DNA of 18,615 bases, taken from Anaerolineae bacterium (GTDB lineage: Bacteria > Chloroflexota > Anaerolineae > 4572-78 > J111). Below, piece by piece: positions 1 to 7,316 of the stretch. The DNA lies in contig JAHDWA010000123.1 of assembly GCA_023382535.1 (NCBI GenBank), positions 1 to 18,615 of the forward strand. Direction: 5' to 3'. The stretch's first letter is position 1, and each line of letters starts with the position of its first letter. Both the position numbers and the translations under genes were made by a program. Below the pieces are notes generated by a model. The model did no database searches. It was not told where the DNA came from and saw only the letters and a program-made list of their open reading frames with translations.

Positions 1-3
1 ACA

Positions 4-134
4 TGGTTAGGGAGTAGCCACCCATTTTTGTGGGCCGGCCAGTCGTCAATACAGAGTCAAAAACTCTCGGCTGGTCGTAAGTGCGACAACACTACTGGCG
101 AGACTACCACGACATAAGTTGCCGTGGGAGTCTC
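4..134 (+). ncRNA. yybP-ykoY family Mn2+ riboswitch
   Basis: The leader of the TerC gene carries both conserved internal-loop segments of the yybP-ykoY family: GGGAGTAGCC at 10-19 (first loop) and CTGGCGAGAC at 95-104 (third loop). They are separated by hairpin-forming arms around 17-36 and 36-90. A closing P1 helix can form between TGGTTAG (4-10) and CTACCA (104-109). Family knowledge: this aptamer binds Mn2+ between the two loops and controls Mn exporters, TerC/Alx and MntP-type proteins. The 3' conserved segment (100-104) is also the start of the terminator 5' arm, so aptamer folding and termination exclude each other. This implies an ON switch: Mn2+ stabilises the aptamer and lets transcription continue. 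The promoter lies outside the window. Confidence 0.92.
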
Positions 135-142
135 GTTTTTTT
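100..142 (+). terminator. Riboswitch expression platform: intrinsic terminator
   Basis: A 12-bp hairpin pairs GAGACTACCACG (100-111) with CGTGGGAGTCTC (123-134), with one A-G mismatch, followed by a seven-T run (136-142). The 5' arm reuses the last conserved bases of the aptamer and its P1 strand, so it can form only when the aptamer is open. It sits about 38 bp before the TerC start codon. Confidence 0.9.
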
Positions 143-179
143 ATCCCTACGGCCAAATTCAAAACACGGAGGGTATACT

Positions 180-1145
180 ATGGATACAATTTGGCTTTGG
201 GTCGGCTTTAACCTGTTTGTGCTGGCGCTGCTGGCCCTGGACCTGGGAGTCTTTCACCGCCACGCCCACGCGGTTTCGGTGAAAGAAGCCACAATCTGGA
301 GTGTGGTCTGGATAGCTTTATCCCTGGCTTTTAATGTCCTGCTCTACTTCTTTTGGGATGTCATCTCCCCGGCGAGCGAGTACTCCAACAGCGAAGCGGC
401 TCTGGCCTTTTTTACCGGCTACCTGATCGAGAAGTCGCTCAGTGTAGACAACATCTTTGTCTTTGTCCTCATCTTCACCTATTTTGCCGTACCGGCCTTA
501 TACCAGCACCGCGTCCTTTTCTGGGGCATCATCGGCGCGCTGGTGATGCGCGGCATCCTTATCGCCGTTGGGGCAGCCCTGCTGCACGAGTTCCACTGGA
601 TTATCTACATTTTCGGCGGTTTCCTGATTTTCACCGGGATTAAGATGGCCTTCCATCGCGACGAAGAAATCCATCCTGACGAAAACCCGCTGGTCAAACT
701 TTTCCGGCGTTTTATGCCGGTCGCCCGCAACTACGCCGGCGAAAAATTTTTTATTCGGCAAGCCGGGGTGTTAATGGCGACCCCGCTCTTCCTGGTGCTG
801 CTCATTGTTGAAAGTACCGATTTGGTTTTTGCGCTCGACTCTATTCCGGCCATCTTTGCCATTACCGACGATCCTTTTATTATCTACACCTCCAATGTCT
901 TTGCGATTTTGGGGCTACGGGCGCTCTACTTTGTCCTGGCCGGGGTCATTGATAAATTCCACTATTTGAAGCTGGGCCTGTCAGTTGTCCTCACCTTTGT
1001 CGGTGTGAAAATGGTGATTGCGGAGTTCTACAAAATCCCCATCGGTGTCTCGCTGGGAGTAATTGCTGGCATTTTGACCATTGCCGTCATCGCTTCGGTG
1101 GTGCGCACGCAACGGCTGACCCAACAGGGAGCGCCTGTTGAGTAA
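180..1145 (+). CDS. terC: TerC/Alx family integral membrane protein, probable Mn2+ exporter
   Basis: A 321-residue polytopic membrane protein of the TerC family. The chosen ATG at 180 has GGAGGG at 168-173; an upstream in-frame ATG at 81 would lie inside the riboswitch and is rejected. The family signatures are visible: an acidic-hydrophobic helix with ...IEKSLSVDNIFVFVLIF..., a second copy with ...ESTDLVFALDSIPAIFAIT..., and several hydrophobic segments of about 20 residues along the whole length. In the family the aspartates of these paired segments are thought to form the metal path. The upstream Mn2+ riboswitch supports a role in exporting excess manganese (or metalating exported proteins) at the cytoplasmic membrane. 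The old 'tellurite resistance' name does not describe the likely function. Confidence 0.93.
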   Translation: MDTIWLWVGFNLFVLALLALDLGVFHRHAHAVSVKEATIWSVVWIALSLAFNVLLYFFWDVISPASEYSNSEAALAFFTGYLIEKSLSVDNIFVFVLIFTYFAVPALYQHRVLFWGIIGALVMRGILIAVGAALLHEFHWIIYIFGGFLIFTGIKMAFHRDEEIHPDENPLVKLFRRFMPVARNYAGEKFFIRQAGVLMATPLFLVLLIVESTDLVFALDSIPAIFAITDDPFIIYTSNVFAILGLRALYFVLAGVIDKFHYLKLGLSVVLTFVGVKMVIAEFYKIPIGVSLGVIAGILTIAVIASVVRTQRLTQQGAPVE

Positions 1146-1179
1146 CCCTCCCCTCTAAACCGGCACGTTCCTTAATTAT

Positions 1180-1209
1180 TTGGCTGAATCACATAGATTG
1201 TGCTAAACT
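1180..1209 (+). promoter_or_regulatory. Candidate extended -10 promoter for leuC
   Basis: TTGGCT (1180-1185), an 18-bp spacer, then TAAACT (1204-1209) preceded by TGC (1201-1203), which matches an extended -10. The spacer contains a GAATC site (1186-1190), a possible target of the CcrM-like methylase encoded at 7415-8506. It lies about 120 bp upstream of leuC with a repeat element between. Confidence 0.45.
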
Positions 1210-1221
1210 ATAAGTATAAAA

Positions 1222-1281
1222 CGTGAAACGTGAGGCGTGAAGATTATGGCAATTTTTACGCATCGCGTTTCACGTTTCCCG
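1222..1281. repeat. Heptamer inverted-repeat element A
   Basis: The left arm is three tandem 7-mers, CGTGAAA CGTGAGG CGTGAAG (1222-1242). After an 18-bp loop, the right arm read on the minus strand is CGGGAAA CGTGAAA CGCGATG (1281-1261). The arms pair with a few mismatches. No T run follows, so a simple intrinsic terminator is unlikely. It lies between the leuC promoter candidate and the leuC start, so it would be in the leuC 5' UTR. Confidence 0.8.
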
Positions 1282-1327
1282 CATTCTGAGGAGAGTCAAA
1301 TTTTTTGATTGAGGTCGAGATATCTCT

Positions 1328-2749
1328 ATGCCAACCAACGGACATCCCCCCAAAACTTTGTTTGAAAAAATCTGGGATAATCACGTCGTCACCGCCGAAG
1401 CCGGCAACCCAACGGTGCTTTATATTGACCTGCATCTGGTTCACGAAGTCACCTCGCCCCAGGCTTTTACCGGGCTGCGCGAGAAGGGCCTCAAAGTCCG
1501 CCGGCCCGATAAAACGGTAGCGACCATGGATCACGGCATTCCCACCACTCCGCCCCACATTCCCATCAGCGATGTCATGGTCATCAAGCAGATTAGCCAG
1601 CTTGAGAAGAACTGCGCCGAGTTTGGCATTCCCCTGCACGGGTTACACAGCCCCAATCGGGGCATTGTGCATGTCATCGGGCCGGAGCTGGGGTTGACTC
1701 AGCCGGGCATGACCATCGTCTGCGGCGACAGCCACACCAGCACTCACGGCGCTTTTGGGGCGCTGGCCTTTGGCATCGGCACCAGCGAGATCGAGCACGT
1801 GCTGGCGACCCAGTGCCTGCTGCAAAACAAGCCCAAAACCTACGCGGTGCGGGTCGAAGGGACGCTGGCCCCGGGCGTGTCGGCCAAAGATATCATCCTC
1901 AACCTGATTTCCCGCATCGGCATCGGCGGCGGCACCGGCCATGTCTTCGAATATATGGGCAGCGCCATTCGCGGCTTGAGCATGGAAGAACGGATGACTA
2001 TCTGTAACATGTCCATCGAGGGTGGGGCCAGGGCCGGCCTGGTTGCCCCTGACGATGCAACCTTTGAGTACATTGCCGGGCGGCCCTACACACCCAAAGG
2101 CCCTGCCTGGGACGCCGCCGTCGCTCACTGGCGCACCCTGCCCACCGACGAGGGCGCGACCTTTGACAAGGAAATCATTATTGACGCCGCTGCCCTGGAA
2201 CCGATGATTACCTACGGGACCAACCCCGGCATGGGCATGAAAATCACTGAGCCTGTGCCCGACCCGGCGGGGATCAAAGACATCAGCGAACGGCAAACGC
2301 TGGAGAAAGCCCTGACCTACATGGATTTGCGGCCCGGCCAGTCGCTGTTGGGCCAAAAAGTGGATGTGGTCTTTCTGGGTAGCTGCACCAACTCCCGTCT
2401 GAGCGACCTGCGGCTGGCAGCCAGCCTGATCAAAGGCCGCAAAGTCGCCGACGGCGTCTATATGATGGTTGTGCCGGGCAGCCAGCAGGTCAAAAAGCAG
2501 GCCGAGGCCGAAGGGCTGGACAAAATCTTTAAAGAGGCTGGGGCCGATTGGCGCGAGGCTGGCTGCTCCATGTGTATTGCCATGAACGGCGACCAGTTAG
2601 AGCCGGGCCAGTACGCCGTCAGCACTAGCAATCGCAATTTTGAGGGTCGCCAGGGCAAGGGCGGACGCACCTTCCTGGCCAGCCCGTTGACCGCAGCGGC
2701 AACGGCGATCACCGGGGTTATCACCGATGTGAGGACAATATTGAACTGA
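1328..2749 (+). CDS. leuC: 3-isopropylmalate dehydratase large subunit
   Basis: Large subunit (473 residues; E. coli LeuC is 466) of the aconitase-family isomerase converting 2- to 3-isopropylmalate. With CimA it also isomerises (R)-citramalate for isoleucine synthesis. The [4Fe-4S] ligands are visible as C353 in GSCTNSR and C413/C416 in GCSMC. Other family blocks are the N-terminal TMDHG and [23 protein letters not shown]. Start chosen at ATG 1328 because an in-frame TGA lies at 1310; GAGG at 1311-1314 is a modest Shine-Dalgarno. The partner LeuD is encoded downstream after a 70-residue gene. No LeuA or LeuB is in the window. Confidence 0.97.
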   Translation: MPTNGHPPKTLFEKIWDNHVVTAEAGNPTVLYIDLHLVHEVTSPQAFTGLREKGLKVRRPDKTVATMDHGIPTTPPHIPISDVMVIKQISQLEKNCAEFGIPLHGLHSPNRGIVHVIGPELGLTQPGMTIVCGDSHTSTHGAFGALAFGIGTSEIEHVLATQCLLQNKPKTYAVRVEGTLAPGVSAKDIILNLISRIGIGGGTGHVFEYMGSAIRGLSMEERMTICNMSIEGGARAGLVAPDDATFEYIAGRPYTPKGPAWDAAVAHWRTLPTDEGATFDKEIIIDAAALEPMITYGTNPGMGMKITEPVPDPAGIKDISERQTLEKALTYMDLRPGQSLLGQKVDVVFLGSCTNSRLSDLRLAASLIKGRKVADGVYMMVVPGSQQVKKQAEAEGLDKIFKEAGADWREAGCSMCIAMNGDQLEPGQYAVSTSNRNFEGRQGKGGRTFLASPLTAAATAITGVITDVRTILN

Positions 2750-2789
2750 CCATACTGCATTTGCTTCAAGCTGAGGAAGTGAGGAAATA

Positions 2790-3002
2790 ATGGGTCAGAT
2801 AGTAGATGTACAGTACATATCCGATGAACAGGGCAATACCACTGGTGTCATTGTCCCTATCGAACTCTGGCAAGAAATCATGTCGGAAAGAGAGACAGCC
2901 TACCTCTTAAAGAGTAAAGGCATGAAAAAACGTTTATTAGAGGCTAAACAGCACTACGAAGGCATTCCTCTTGAGACAGCCCGAAAGAAACTTGGAATTT
3001 GA
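2790..3002 (+). CDS. Small antitoxin-like protein (Phd/RelB-type family resemblance)
   Basis: A 70-residue protein with a good Shine-Dalgarno (GAGGAAGTGAGGAAA, 2774-2788) and ATG at 2790. The N-terminal half, with ISDEQGNTTGVIVPIELWQEI, resembles the beta-strand part of small 'prevent-host-death'-type antitoxins. The charged helical second half (ETAYLLKSKGMKKRLLEAKQ, then GIPLETARKKLGI) resembles their toxin-binding tail. No toxin gene is adjacent: leuC ends 40 bp upstream and leuD starts 19 bp downstream, so it is embedded in the leuC-leuD transcription unit. It could be an orphan antitoxin or a domesticated regulator. Family assignment is by pattern memory only and is moderate; coding status is firmer. 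Confidence 0.75.
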   Translation: MGQIVDVQYISDEQGNTTGVIVPIELWQEIMSERETAYLLKSKGMKKRLLEAKQHYEGIPLETARKKLGI

Positions 3003-3021
3003 TAAGGAAACTCGAATTTCT

Positions 3022-3636
3022 ATGGAAAAATTTACTACTCTCACCGCTACGATGGTCTCCATCCCAACCGAAAATATTGACACCGACCAGATTATCCCGG
3101 CCCGCTTTTTGAAAGTGACCGATAAAAAAGGGTTGGGCGATAATTTGTTTTGCGATTGGCGTTACAACGCCGACGGCAGCCCCAGACCAGATTTTATTTT
3201 GAACACTGAGCAGGGCCAAAAAGCAAAAATTCTGGTTGCCGGCGACAACTTTGGCTGCGGCTCCAGCCGGGAACACGCCCCGTGGGCCATTATGGGCTAT
3301 GGTTTCCAGGCAGTCATCTCGACCAGCTTTGCCGACATTTTTCGCAACAACTCGCTCAAGCTGGGCTTGCTGCCGGTTGTGGTTGACAAAGAGACTCACC
3401 TGCAATTGATGAGCCTCATCGAGGAGGAGCCGGACACTCAGATTACCGTTGACCTGGCCAGCCAGACCGTGCAACTGCCCGACGGCCGCCGAGTTGAGTT
3501 CCCGATTGACAACTTCAGCAAGACTTGCATTCTCAACGGCATTGACCAGCTTGGTTACTTGCAACACCATACCAGCGCCGTAGAAGCCTATGAGTCGGCT
3601 CATTCCGACCGAGTCAATACGCTGGCGGCAGTTTAG
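3022..3636 (+). CDS. leuD: 3-isopropylmalate dehydratase small subunit
   Basis: Small swivelling-domain subunit (204 residues; family about 200) that completes the LeuCD isomerase. Typical blocks are NIDTDQIIPARFLK near the N terminus and NFGCGSSREHAPWAI in the middle, which carries substrate-contacting residues. ATG 3022 is preferred because AAGGAAA lies at 3004-3010. An upstream in-frame TTG at 2971 would add 17 residues overlapping the 70-residue gene and lacks a family match. Co-directional with leuC; the intervening antitoxin-like gene is unusual. Confidence 0.96.
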   Translation: MEKFTTLTATMVSIPTENIDTDQIIPARFLKVTDKKGLGDNLFCDWRYNADGSPRPDFILNTEQGQKAKILVAGDNFGCGSSREHAPWAIMGYGFQAVISTSFADIFRNNSLKLGLLPVVVDKETHLQLMSLIEEEPDTQITVDLASQTVQLPDGRRVEFPIDNFSKTCILNGIDQLGYLQHHTSAVEAYESAHSDRVNTLAAV

Positions 3637-3647
3637 GTCGCATTATG

Positions 3648-3663
3648 TGTGACATCTGTCACC
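3648..3663. promoter_or_regulatory. CRP-like palindromic operator candidate upstream of fbaB
   Basis: TGTGACATCTGTCACC matches nine of the ten fixed bases of the CRP consensus TGTGA-N6-TCACA. It contains a perfect 6-bp inverted repeat (GTGACA-TC-TGTCAC). It sits in the leuD-fbaB gap about 90 bp before the aldolase start. A second small hairpin (AAGTGG 3668-3673 / CCACTT 3681-3686) follows. No clear -10/-35 pair was found here, so the regulatory role is inferred. Confidence 0.45.
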
Positions 3664-3752
3664 CAATAAGTGGATATTTGCCACTTCTAAAGCTGACTTA
3701 AAAGTTTTAGGATAGTGAGGATTTTCAGTTTTTCTATTTTGAAAGGATATGG

Positions 3753-4808
3753 ATGATGTCAAACCAAATTATTGACCTGCTTGGCGAAAAAGCAGATGAT
3801 CTGTTAAGGTTCGTTTGTAAGGGTATTCCCAAAGAGTCGCTGCACCTGCCCGGCCCTGATTTTGTGGACCGCATCTGGCAGCCCTCGGATCGCAATCCGC
3901 AAGTGCTGCGCAGCCTGCAAAGCATGTACGATCACGGCCGCCTGGCCGGCACCGGCTATCTCTCTATTTTACCGGTGGACCAGGGCATTGAGCATACCGC
4001 CGGGGCTTCCTTTGCACCCAATCCGGCCTATTTTGACCCCGAAAACATCGTCAAGCTGGCGATGGAAGGCGGCTGCAATGCCGTAGCCTCAACCATGGGC
4101 GTCCTGGGGATAGTTGCCCGCAAGTATGCCCATAAGATCCCCTTCATTATGAAAATCAATCACAACGAGCTGTTGACCTATCCCGAAAAGTATGACCAGG
4201 TCATGTTCGGCGGGGTCAAGCAAGCCTGGGATATGGGCTGTACGGCGGTCGGAGCGACCATCTACTTCGGCTCGGCTGAGTCCAACCGCCAGATCGTCGA
4301 AGTCAGCGAAGCCTTTGCTTATGCGCATGAGCTGGGCATGGCCACGGTGCTGTGGTGCTACCTGCGCAACTCCGCCTTCAAGAAAGATGGGGTGGATTAT
4401 CACGTTGGCGCCGATACAACCGCCCAGGCCAACCACCTGGGGGTGACCATCGAAGCGGATATTATCAAGCAAAAGCTGCCCGAAAATAACGGCGGCTTCA
4501 AAGCCATCAGTTTTGGCAAAAGCAGCTCCAAGATGTACGGCGAACTCATGACCGACCATCCGATTGACTGGGTTCGCTGGCAGGTGGCCAACAATTACAT
4601 GGGCCGGGCCGGGCTGATCAACTCCGGCGGCGCTTCCGGCAAAAACGACTTTGCCGAGGCTGTTTATACCGCGGTGGTCAACAAACGGGGCGGCGGCATG
4701 GGCCTGATCTCCGGGCGCAAAGCCTTCCAGCGCCCTATGGCCGAAGGCGTCAAACTCCTCAATCACATCCAGGATGTTTATCTGGACAGCAGTATCACCG
4801 TAGCGTGA
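3753..4808 (+). CDS. fbaB: Class I fructose-bisphosphate aldolase (DhnA/FbaB type)
   Basis: A 351-residue cytoplasmic Schiff-base aldolase cleaving fructose-1,6-bisphosphate to DHAP and glyceraldehyde-3-phosphate in glycolysis and gluconeogenesis. It is collinear with E. coli FbaB (350 residues) over the whole length: [17 protein letters not shown] at 62-78, [16 protein letters not shown] at 203-218, and [16 protein letters not shown] near the C terminus. From the family pattern the Schiff-base lysine should be K239 in ADIIKQK. Shine-Dalgarno GAAAGGA at 3741-3747 allows either ATG 3753 or the next codon (3756). A CRP-like palindrome lies upstream, suggesting carbon-dependent control. Confidence 0.96.
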   Translation: MMSNQIIDLLGEKADDLLRFVCKGIPKESLHLPGPDFVDRIWQPSDRNPQVLRSLQSMYDHGRLAGTGYLSILPVDQGIEHTAGASFAPNPAYFDPENIVKLAMEGGCNAVASTMGVLGIVARKYAHKIPFIMKINHNELLTYPEKYDQVMFGGVKQAWDMGCTAVGATIYFGSAESNRQIVEVSEAFAYAHELGMATVLWCYLRNSAFKKDGVDYHVGADTTAQANHLGVTIEADIIKQKLPENNGGFKAISFGKSSSKMYGELMTDHPIDWVRWQVANNYMGRAGLINSGGASGKNDFAEAVYTAVVNKRGGGMGLISGRKAFQRPMAEGVKLLNHIQDVYLDSSITVA

Positions 4809-4812
4809 TAGA

Positions 4813-4877
4813 GACCGCCGACCGCGGACTAATGACCGCCGAAAATTCTGGCGGTCTGCCATCTGCGGTCGGCGGTC
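4813..4877. repeat. Heptamer inverted-repeat element B (4 + 4 units)
   Basis: The left arm is GACCGCC GACCGCG GACTAAT GACCGCC (4813-4840), then a 9-bp loop. The right arm on the minus strand is GACCGCC GACCGCA GATGGCA GACCGCC (4877-4850). Units 1, 2 and 4 are conserved between arms while unit 3 has drifted in both. It begins 4 bp after the fbaB stop. No T run follows. Confidence 0.88.
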
Positions 4878-4901
4878 AAAACCGGGCAAGGTTTACTCTA
4901 C

Positions 4902-5021
4902 ATGCCTTATCAACAAAAAGACAGTACCGTCAAACAAGGTGTCAACCGGGCGACAGCCGAATTTGTGGCCGTCGCCCGTGGCATTGGGTCCTCTCTTTTG
5001 AAGATAGAAGATAGAGAATAG
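4902..5021 (+). CDS. Possible 39-residue ORF, doubtful
   Basis: ATG 4902 opens a 39-codon frame whose middle (KQGVNRATAEFVAVARGIGSS) reads like ordinary protein with GC-rich third positions, unlike the repeats on either side. The last residues (KIEDRE) are encoded by element C, whose repeat supplies the TAG stop. There is only a weak Shine-Dalgarno (CAAGG, 4886-4890). It could be a real small protein, the remnant of a gene truncated by insertion of the repeat, or chance. Confidence 0.25.
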   Translation: MPYQQKDSTVKQGVNRATAEFVAVARGIGSSLLKIEDRE

Positions 5022-5074
5022 AGGATAGAGGACCGTCTCTCCTATCTTCTATCTACCATCCTCCATCTACTATC
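5003..5074. repeat. Heptamer inverted-repeat element C
   Basis: The left arm is GATAGAA GATAGAG AATAGAG GATAGAG (5003-5030). After about 9 bp, the right arm on the minus strand is GATAGTA GATGGAG GATGGTA GATAGAA GATAGGA (5074-5040), five units. The unit is quite unlike elements A and B but the layout is the same. It ends about 15 bp before the cimA -35 region. Confidence 0.88.
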
Positions 5075-5089
5075 TTCTACTCGCTCCTT

Positions 5090-5118
5090 TTGCTCTCCCT
5101 TTTCGAAAACCTTATAAT
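5090..5118 (+). promoter_or_regulatory. Sigma-70-type promoter for cimA
   Basis: TTGCTC (5090-5095), a 17-bp spacer, and a perfect TATAAT (5113-5118). Predicted transcription start is near 5125, giving a short leader with GGAGG at 5132-5136 and ATG at 5142. Confidence 0.65.
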
Positions 5119-5141
5119 CAACGGATACTTTGGAGGTTCCA

Positions 5142-6716
5142 ATGACACAGATATTTATCTACGATACCACCTTGCGTGACGGCACGCAGGGCGAAGGCGT
5201 CTCGCTATCCTGCAACGACAAACTGAAAATTGCCCAGAAACTGGATGAATTTGGGGCGCATTACATTGAAGGCGGCTGGCCTGGTTCCAACCCCAAGGAT
5301 GCCGAATTTTTTGCCCGGCAGCATGAGCTAAACCTCAAACATGCCAAGATTGCCGCCTTTGGCAGCACTCGTTATAAAAATACCACCTGCGACCAGGACG
5401 CTAACGTCCAAGCCCTGGTGGCAGCGAACACCCCGGTTGTTACCCTGGTCGGAAAAAGTTGGGATTTGCACGTCCACCACATTCTGGAAACAGACCCGGA
5501 AGAAAACCTAGAGATGATTTCCGAGAGCGTGGCCTATTTTAAGGAGCGCGGCAAAGAAGTCATCTACGATGCCGAGCATTTTTTTGATGGCTACAAGGCC
5601 AATCCCGAATATGCTCTGCTAACCTTGCAAGCGGCTGTTAAGAGTGGGGCCGACTGCGTAGTTTTGTGCGACACCAACGGCGGCTCAACCCCCTGGGAAG
5701 TGGAGGAAATCACCAAGCGAGTCGCGGCTCGATTTGAGGGCCAGCCAATCGGGATTCACCCGCATAATGATTGTGAGTTGGGTGTCGCCAATGCCCTGGC
5801 CGGGGTCCGGGGTGGGGCCAGACACGTCCAGGGCACGGTCAATGGCTACGGCGAACGGGTCGGCAACGCCAATTTGATCAGCATCATCCCCGATTTACAG
5901 CTAAAAATGGGCTATGAATGTGTCAATGAGCGGCAGTTGGCCAGTTTGACGGCTCTTTCCCGCTATGTGGACGAACTGGCCAATATGACCCCCAACCCCC
6001 ACCAGCCCTATGTCGGTTACAGCGCCTTTGCCCACAAAGGCGGTATTCATGTTGCCGCCATCCTCAAGGTCGAGGAGAGTTACCAGCATATGGACCCCAC
6101 CCTGGTCGGCAACCAGAAGCGCGCCGTCGTTTCGGAACTGTCTGGGCGAGGCAACATCCTTTATAAAGCCTCCGAATTCGGTTTGGATACCAGCCGCGAC
6201 GAAGCCAGGCGGGTGTTGGAACAGATCAAGGAACTGGAAAATCAGGGCTATACCTTTGAAGGGGCCGAAGCCTCGGTGGATATGATGCTGCGCCGGGCCA
6301 CGAATGGCTACCAACCGCCCTTTGAAATTGTTGACTTCATGGTTATCACCGAAAGCCGGCAGGGACGCGGCCTTTTTACCGAAGCGACGGTGAAGGTCAA
6401 AGTCGGCCATGAGATTCGCCATACCGTGGCCGAGGGCAACGGGCCGGTCAACGCGCTCAATGGGGCGCTGCGCCGGGCGCTCTATCAGGATTTTCCGCAG
6501 TTACGCAATATCCACCTGACCGATTACAAAGTCCGCATCCTGGACAGCGACGCCGGCACCGCCGCGACAACACGGGTCATGATTGACTTTCAAGAGGAAG
6601 GCACGACTCACTTCTGGACCACCGTCGGCGCGCATGCCAACATCATCGAAGCCAGTTGGCGGGCCTTGATTGATAGTATGGAGTATGCGTTGTTGAACGG
6701 GAGCCGAGGCAAGTAA
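5142..6716 (+). CDS. cimA: (R)-citramalate synthase
   Basis: A 524-residue enzyme condensing pyruvate and acetyl-CoA to (R)-citramalate, the first step of the threonine-independent isoleucine route. An N-terminal HMGL/DRE-TIM barrel starts with YDTTLRDGTQGEG (R12, D13) and includes EGGWPGSNPKD, typical of CimA rather than LeuA. The metal-binding HPHND has H206 and H208; GTVNGYGERVGNANL follows. A LeuA-type dimer/regulatory domain occupies about 385-520, where isoleucine feedback usually acts. ATG 5142 has GGAGG five bases upstream; an in-frame TTG at 5130 precedes that site and is rejected. LeuC and LeuD, which carry out the next isomerisation, lie just upstream. 2-isopropylmalate or homocitrate synthase is less likely from the motifs. 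Confidence 0.94.
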   Translation: MTQIFIYDTTLRDGTQGEGVSLSCNDKLKIAQKLDEFGAHYIEGGWPGSNPKDAEFFARQHELNLKHAKIAAFGSTRYKNTTCDQDANVQALVAANTPVVTLVGKSWDLHVHHILETDPEENLEMISESVAYFKERGKEVIYDAEHFFDGYKANPEYALLTLQAAVKSGADCVVLCDTNGGSTPWEVEEITKRVAARFEGQPIGIHPHNDCELGVANALAGVRGGARHVQGTVNGYGERVGNANLISIIPDLQLKMGYECVNERQLASLTALSRYVDELANMTPNPHQPYVGYSAFAHKGGIHVAAILKVEESYQHMDPTLVGNQKRAVVSELSGRGNILYKASEFGLDTSRDEARRVLEQIKELENQGYTFEGAEASVDMMLRRATNGYQPPFEIVDFMVITESRQGRGLFTEATVKVKVGHEIRHTVAEGNGPVNALNGALRRALYQDFPQLRNIHLTDYKVRILDSDAGTAATTRVMIDFQEEGTTHFWTTVGAHANIIEASWRALIDSMEYALLNGSRGK

Positions 6717-6781
6717 CAGGTAGCAGGGTAGCAAGGTAACAAAGCAGCAGTATGCTACCTTGCGACTTTGCTACCCTGCTA
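6713..6781. repeat. Octamer inverted-repeat element D
   Basis: The left arm is GTAACAG GTAGCAGG GTAGCAAG GTAACAAA GCAGCAG (6713-6750). The right arm on the minus strand reads ATAGCAGG GTAGCAAA GTCGCAAG GTAGCAT (about 6781-6752). The dominant period is 8 bp rather than 7. The first unit contains the TAA stop codon of cimA, so the array abuts or overlaps coding sequence. Confidence 0.86.
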
Positions 6782-6796
6782 TATAGTTAAATTTTC

Positions 6797-7288
6797 ATGG
6801 ACAGACACGGGATACACCCCACCGCCCAAAGAGTAGCCGGTGCCGCCCGCGAATTAGGGCTGGACATCACCATCAAGGAATTTGAAGAAACCACCCGCAC
6901 CGCCGAAGACGCGGCCAGGGCGATTGGCTGCACGGTCGCTCAAATCGTCAAGTCGCTGCTGTTTGTGGTTAACGGCCAGCCGGTGATGGCCCTGGTCAGC
7001 GGCCCCAACCGGCTGGATGAAGGCAAGCTGGCTGCGCTGTGCGGCGTTGGCAAGAACAAAGTCAAACGCGCCGACGCCGACACCGTGCGCGAAGCGACCG
7101 GTTTTGCCATTGGCGGCGTGCCGCCATTTGGCCATGTCACTCACTTACCGGTCTACATTGACCAGGATTTCTGGCAGTTTGAGGTCATCTGGGCGGCAGC
7201 CGGCACACCAAATGCCGTTTTTGCTGTTGCTCCCAACGAATTGAAACGAGTTACCGGGGGAGTAGCCGCCGAACTGAAAGTGGCATAG
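6797..7288 (+). CDS. YbaK/EbsC-family aminoacyl-tRNA deacylase
   Basis: A 163-residue single-domain protein of the YbaK/ProRS-editing superfamily, which hydrolyses mischarged aminoacyl-tRNA (in characterised members Cys- or Ala-tRNAPro). Visible family features are the conserved lysine K52 in QIVKSLLF, the loop TGFAIGGVPPFGH at 101-113, and the late-domain IWAAAGTPNAVF at 131-142. It is a free-standing editing domain, with no synthetase nearby. The start ATG 6797 lies 16 bp after element D and has no clear Shine-Dalgarno. Exact tRNA specificity cannot be read from the sequence. Confidence 0.88.
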   Translation: MDRHGIHPTAQRVAGAARELGLDITIKEFEETTRTAEDAARAIGCTVAQIVKSLLFVVNGQPVMALVSGPNRLDEGKLAALCGVGKNKVKRADADTVREATGFAIGGVPPFGHVTHLPVYIDQDFWQFEVIWAAAGTPNAVFAVAPNELKRVTGGVAAELKVA

Positions 7289-7298
7289 CCTTAGGCGG

Positions 7299-7316
7299 GT
7301 CAAAGTGTACTTTGAC
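7299..7316. promoter_or_regulatory. 18-bp palindrome, possible operator
   Basis: GTCAAAGT-GT-ACTTTGAC is a perfect 8-bp inverted repeat with a 2-bp centre, 10 bp after the YbaK-type gene and about 100 bp before the methyltransferase start. Its size suits a dimeric transcription factor. No T run follows, so it is not an intrinsic terminator. Confidence 0.45.

Larger units (their letters stand above)
4809..5141. other. Gene-poor gap fbaB-cimA
   Basis: This 333-bp gap contains, in order, inverted-repeat element B, a possible 39-codon ORF (4902-5021), inverted-repeat element C, and the cimA promoter. No RNA gene was recognised. Confidence 0.7.

Noticed and set aside
1643..2356. 237-codon minus-strand open frame opposite leuC
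   Set aside because: It is antisense to a gene with complete LeuC motifs, has no ribosome site, and its Gly/Ala/His-rich composition is typical of the opposite strand of GC-rich coding DNA.
5003..5074. CRISPR array interpretation of the short repeats
   Set aside because: Units are 7-8 bp, contiguous with no spacers, and arranged as inverted arms; no cas gene is present.
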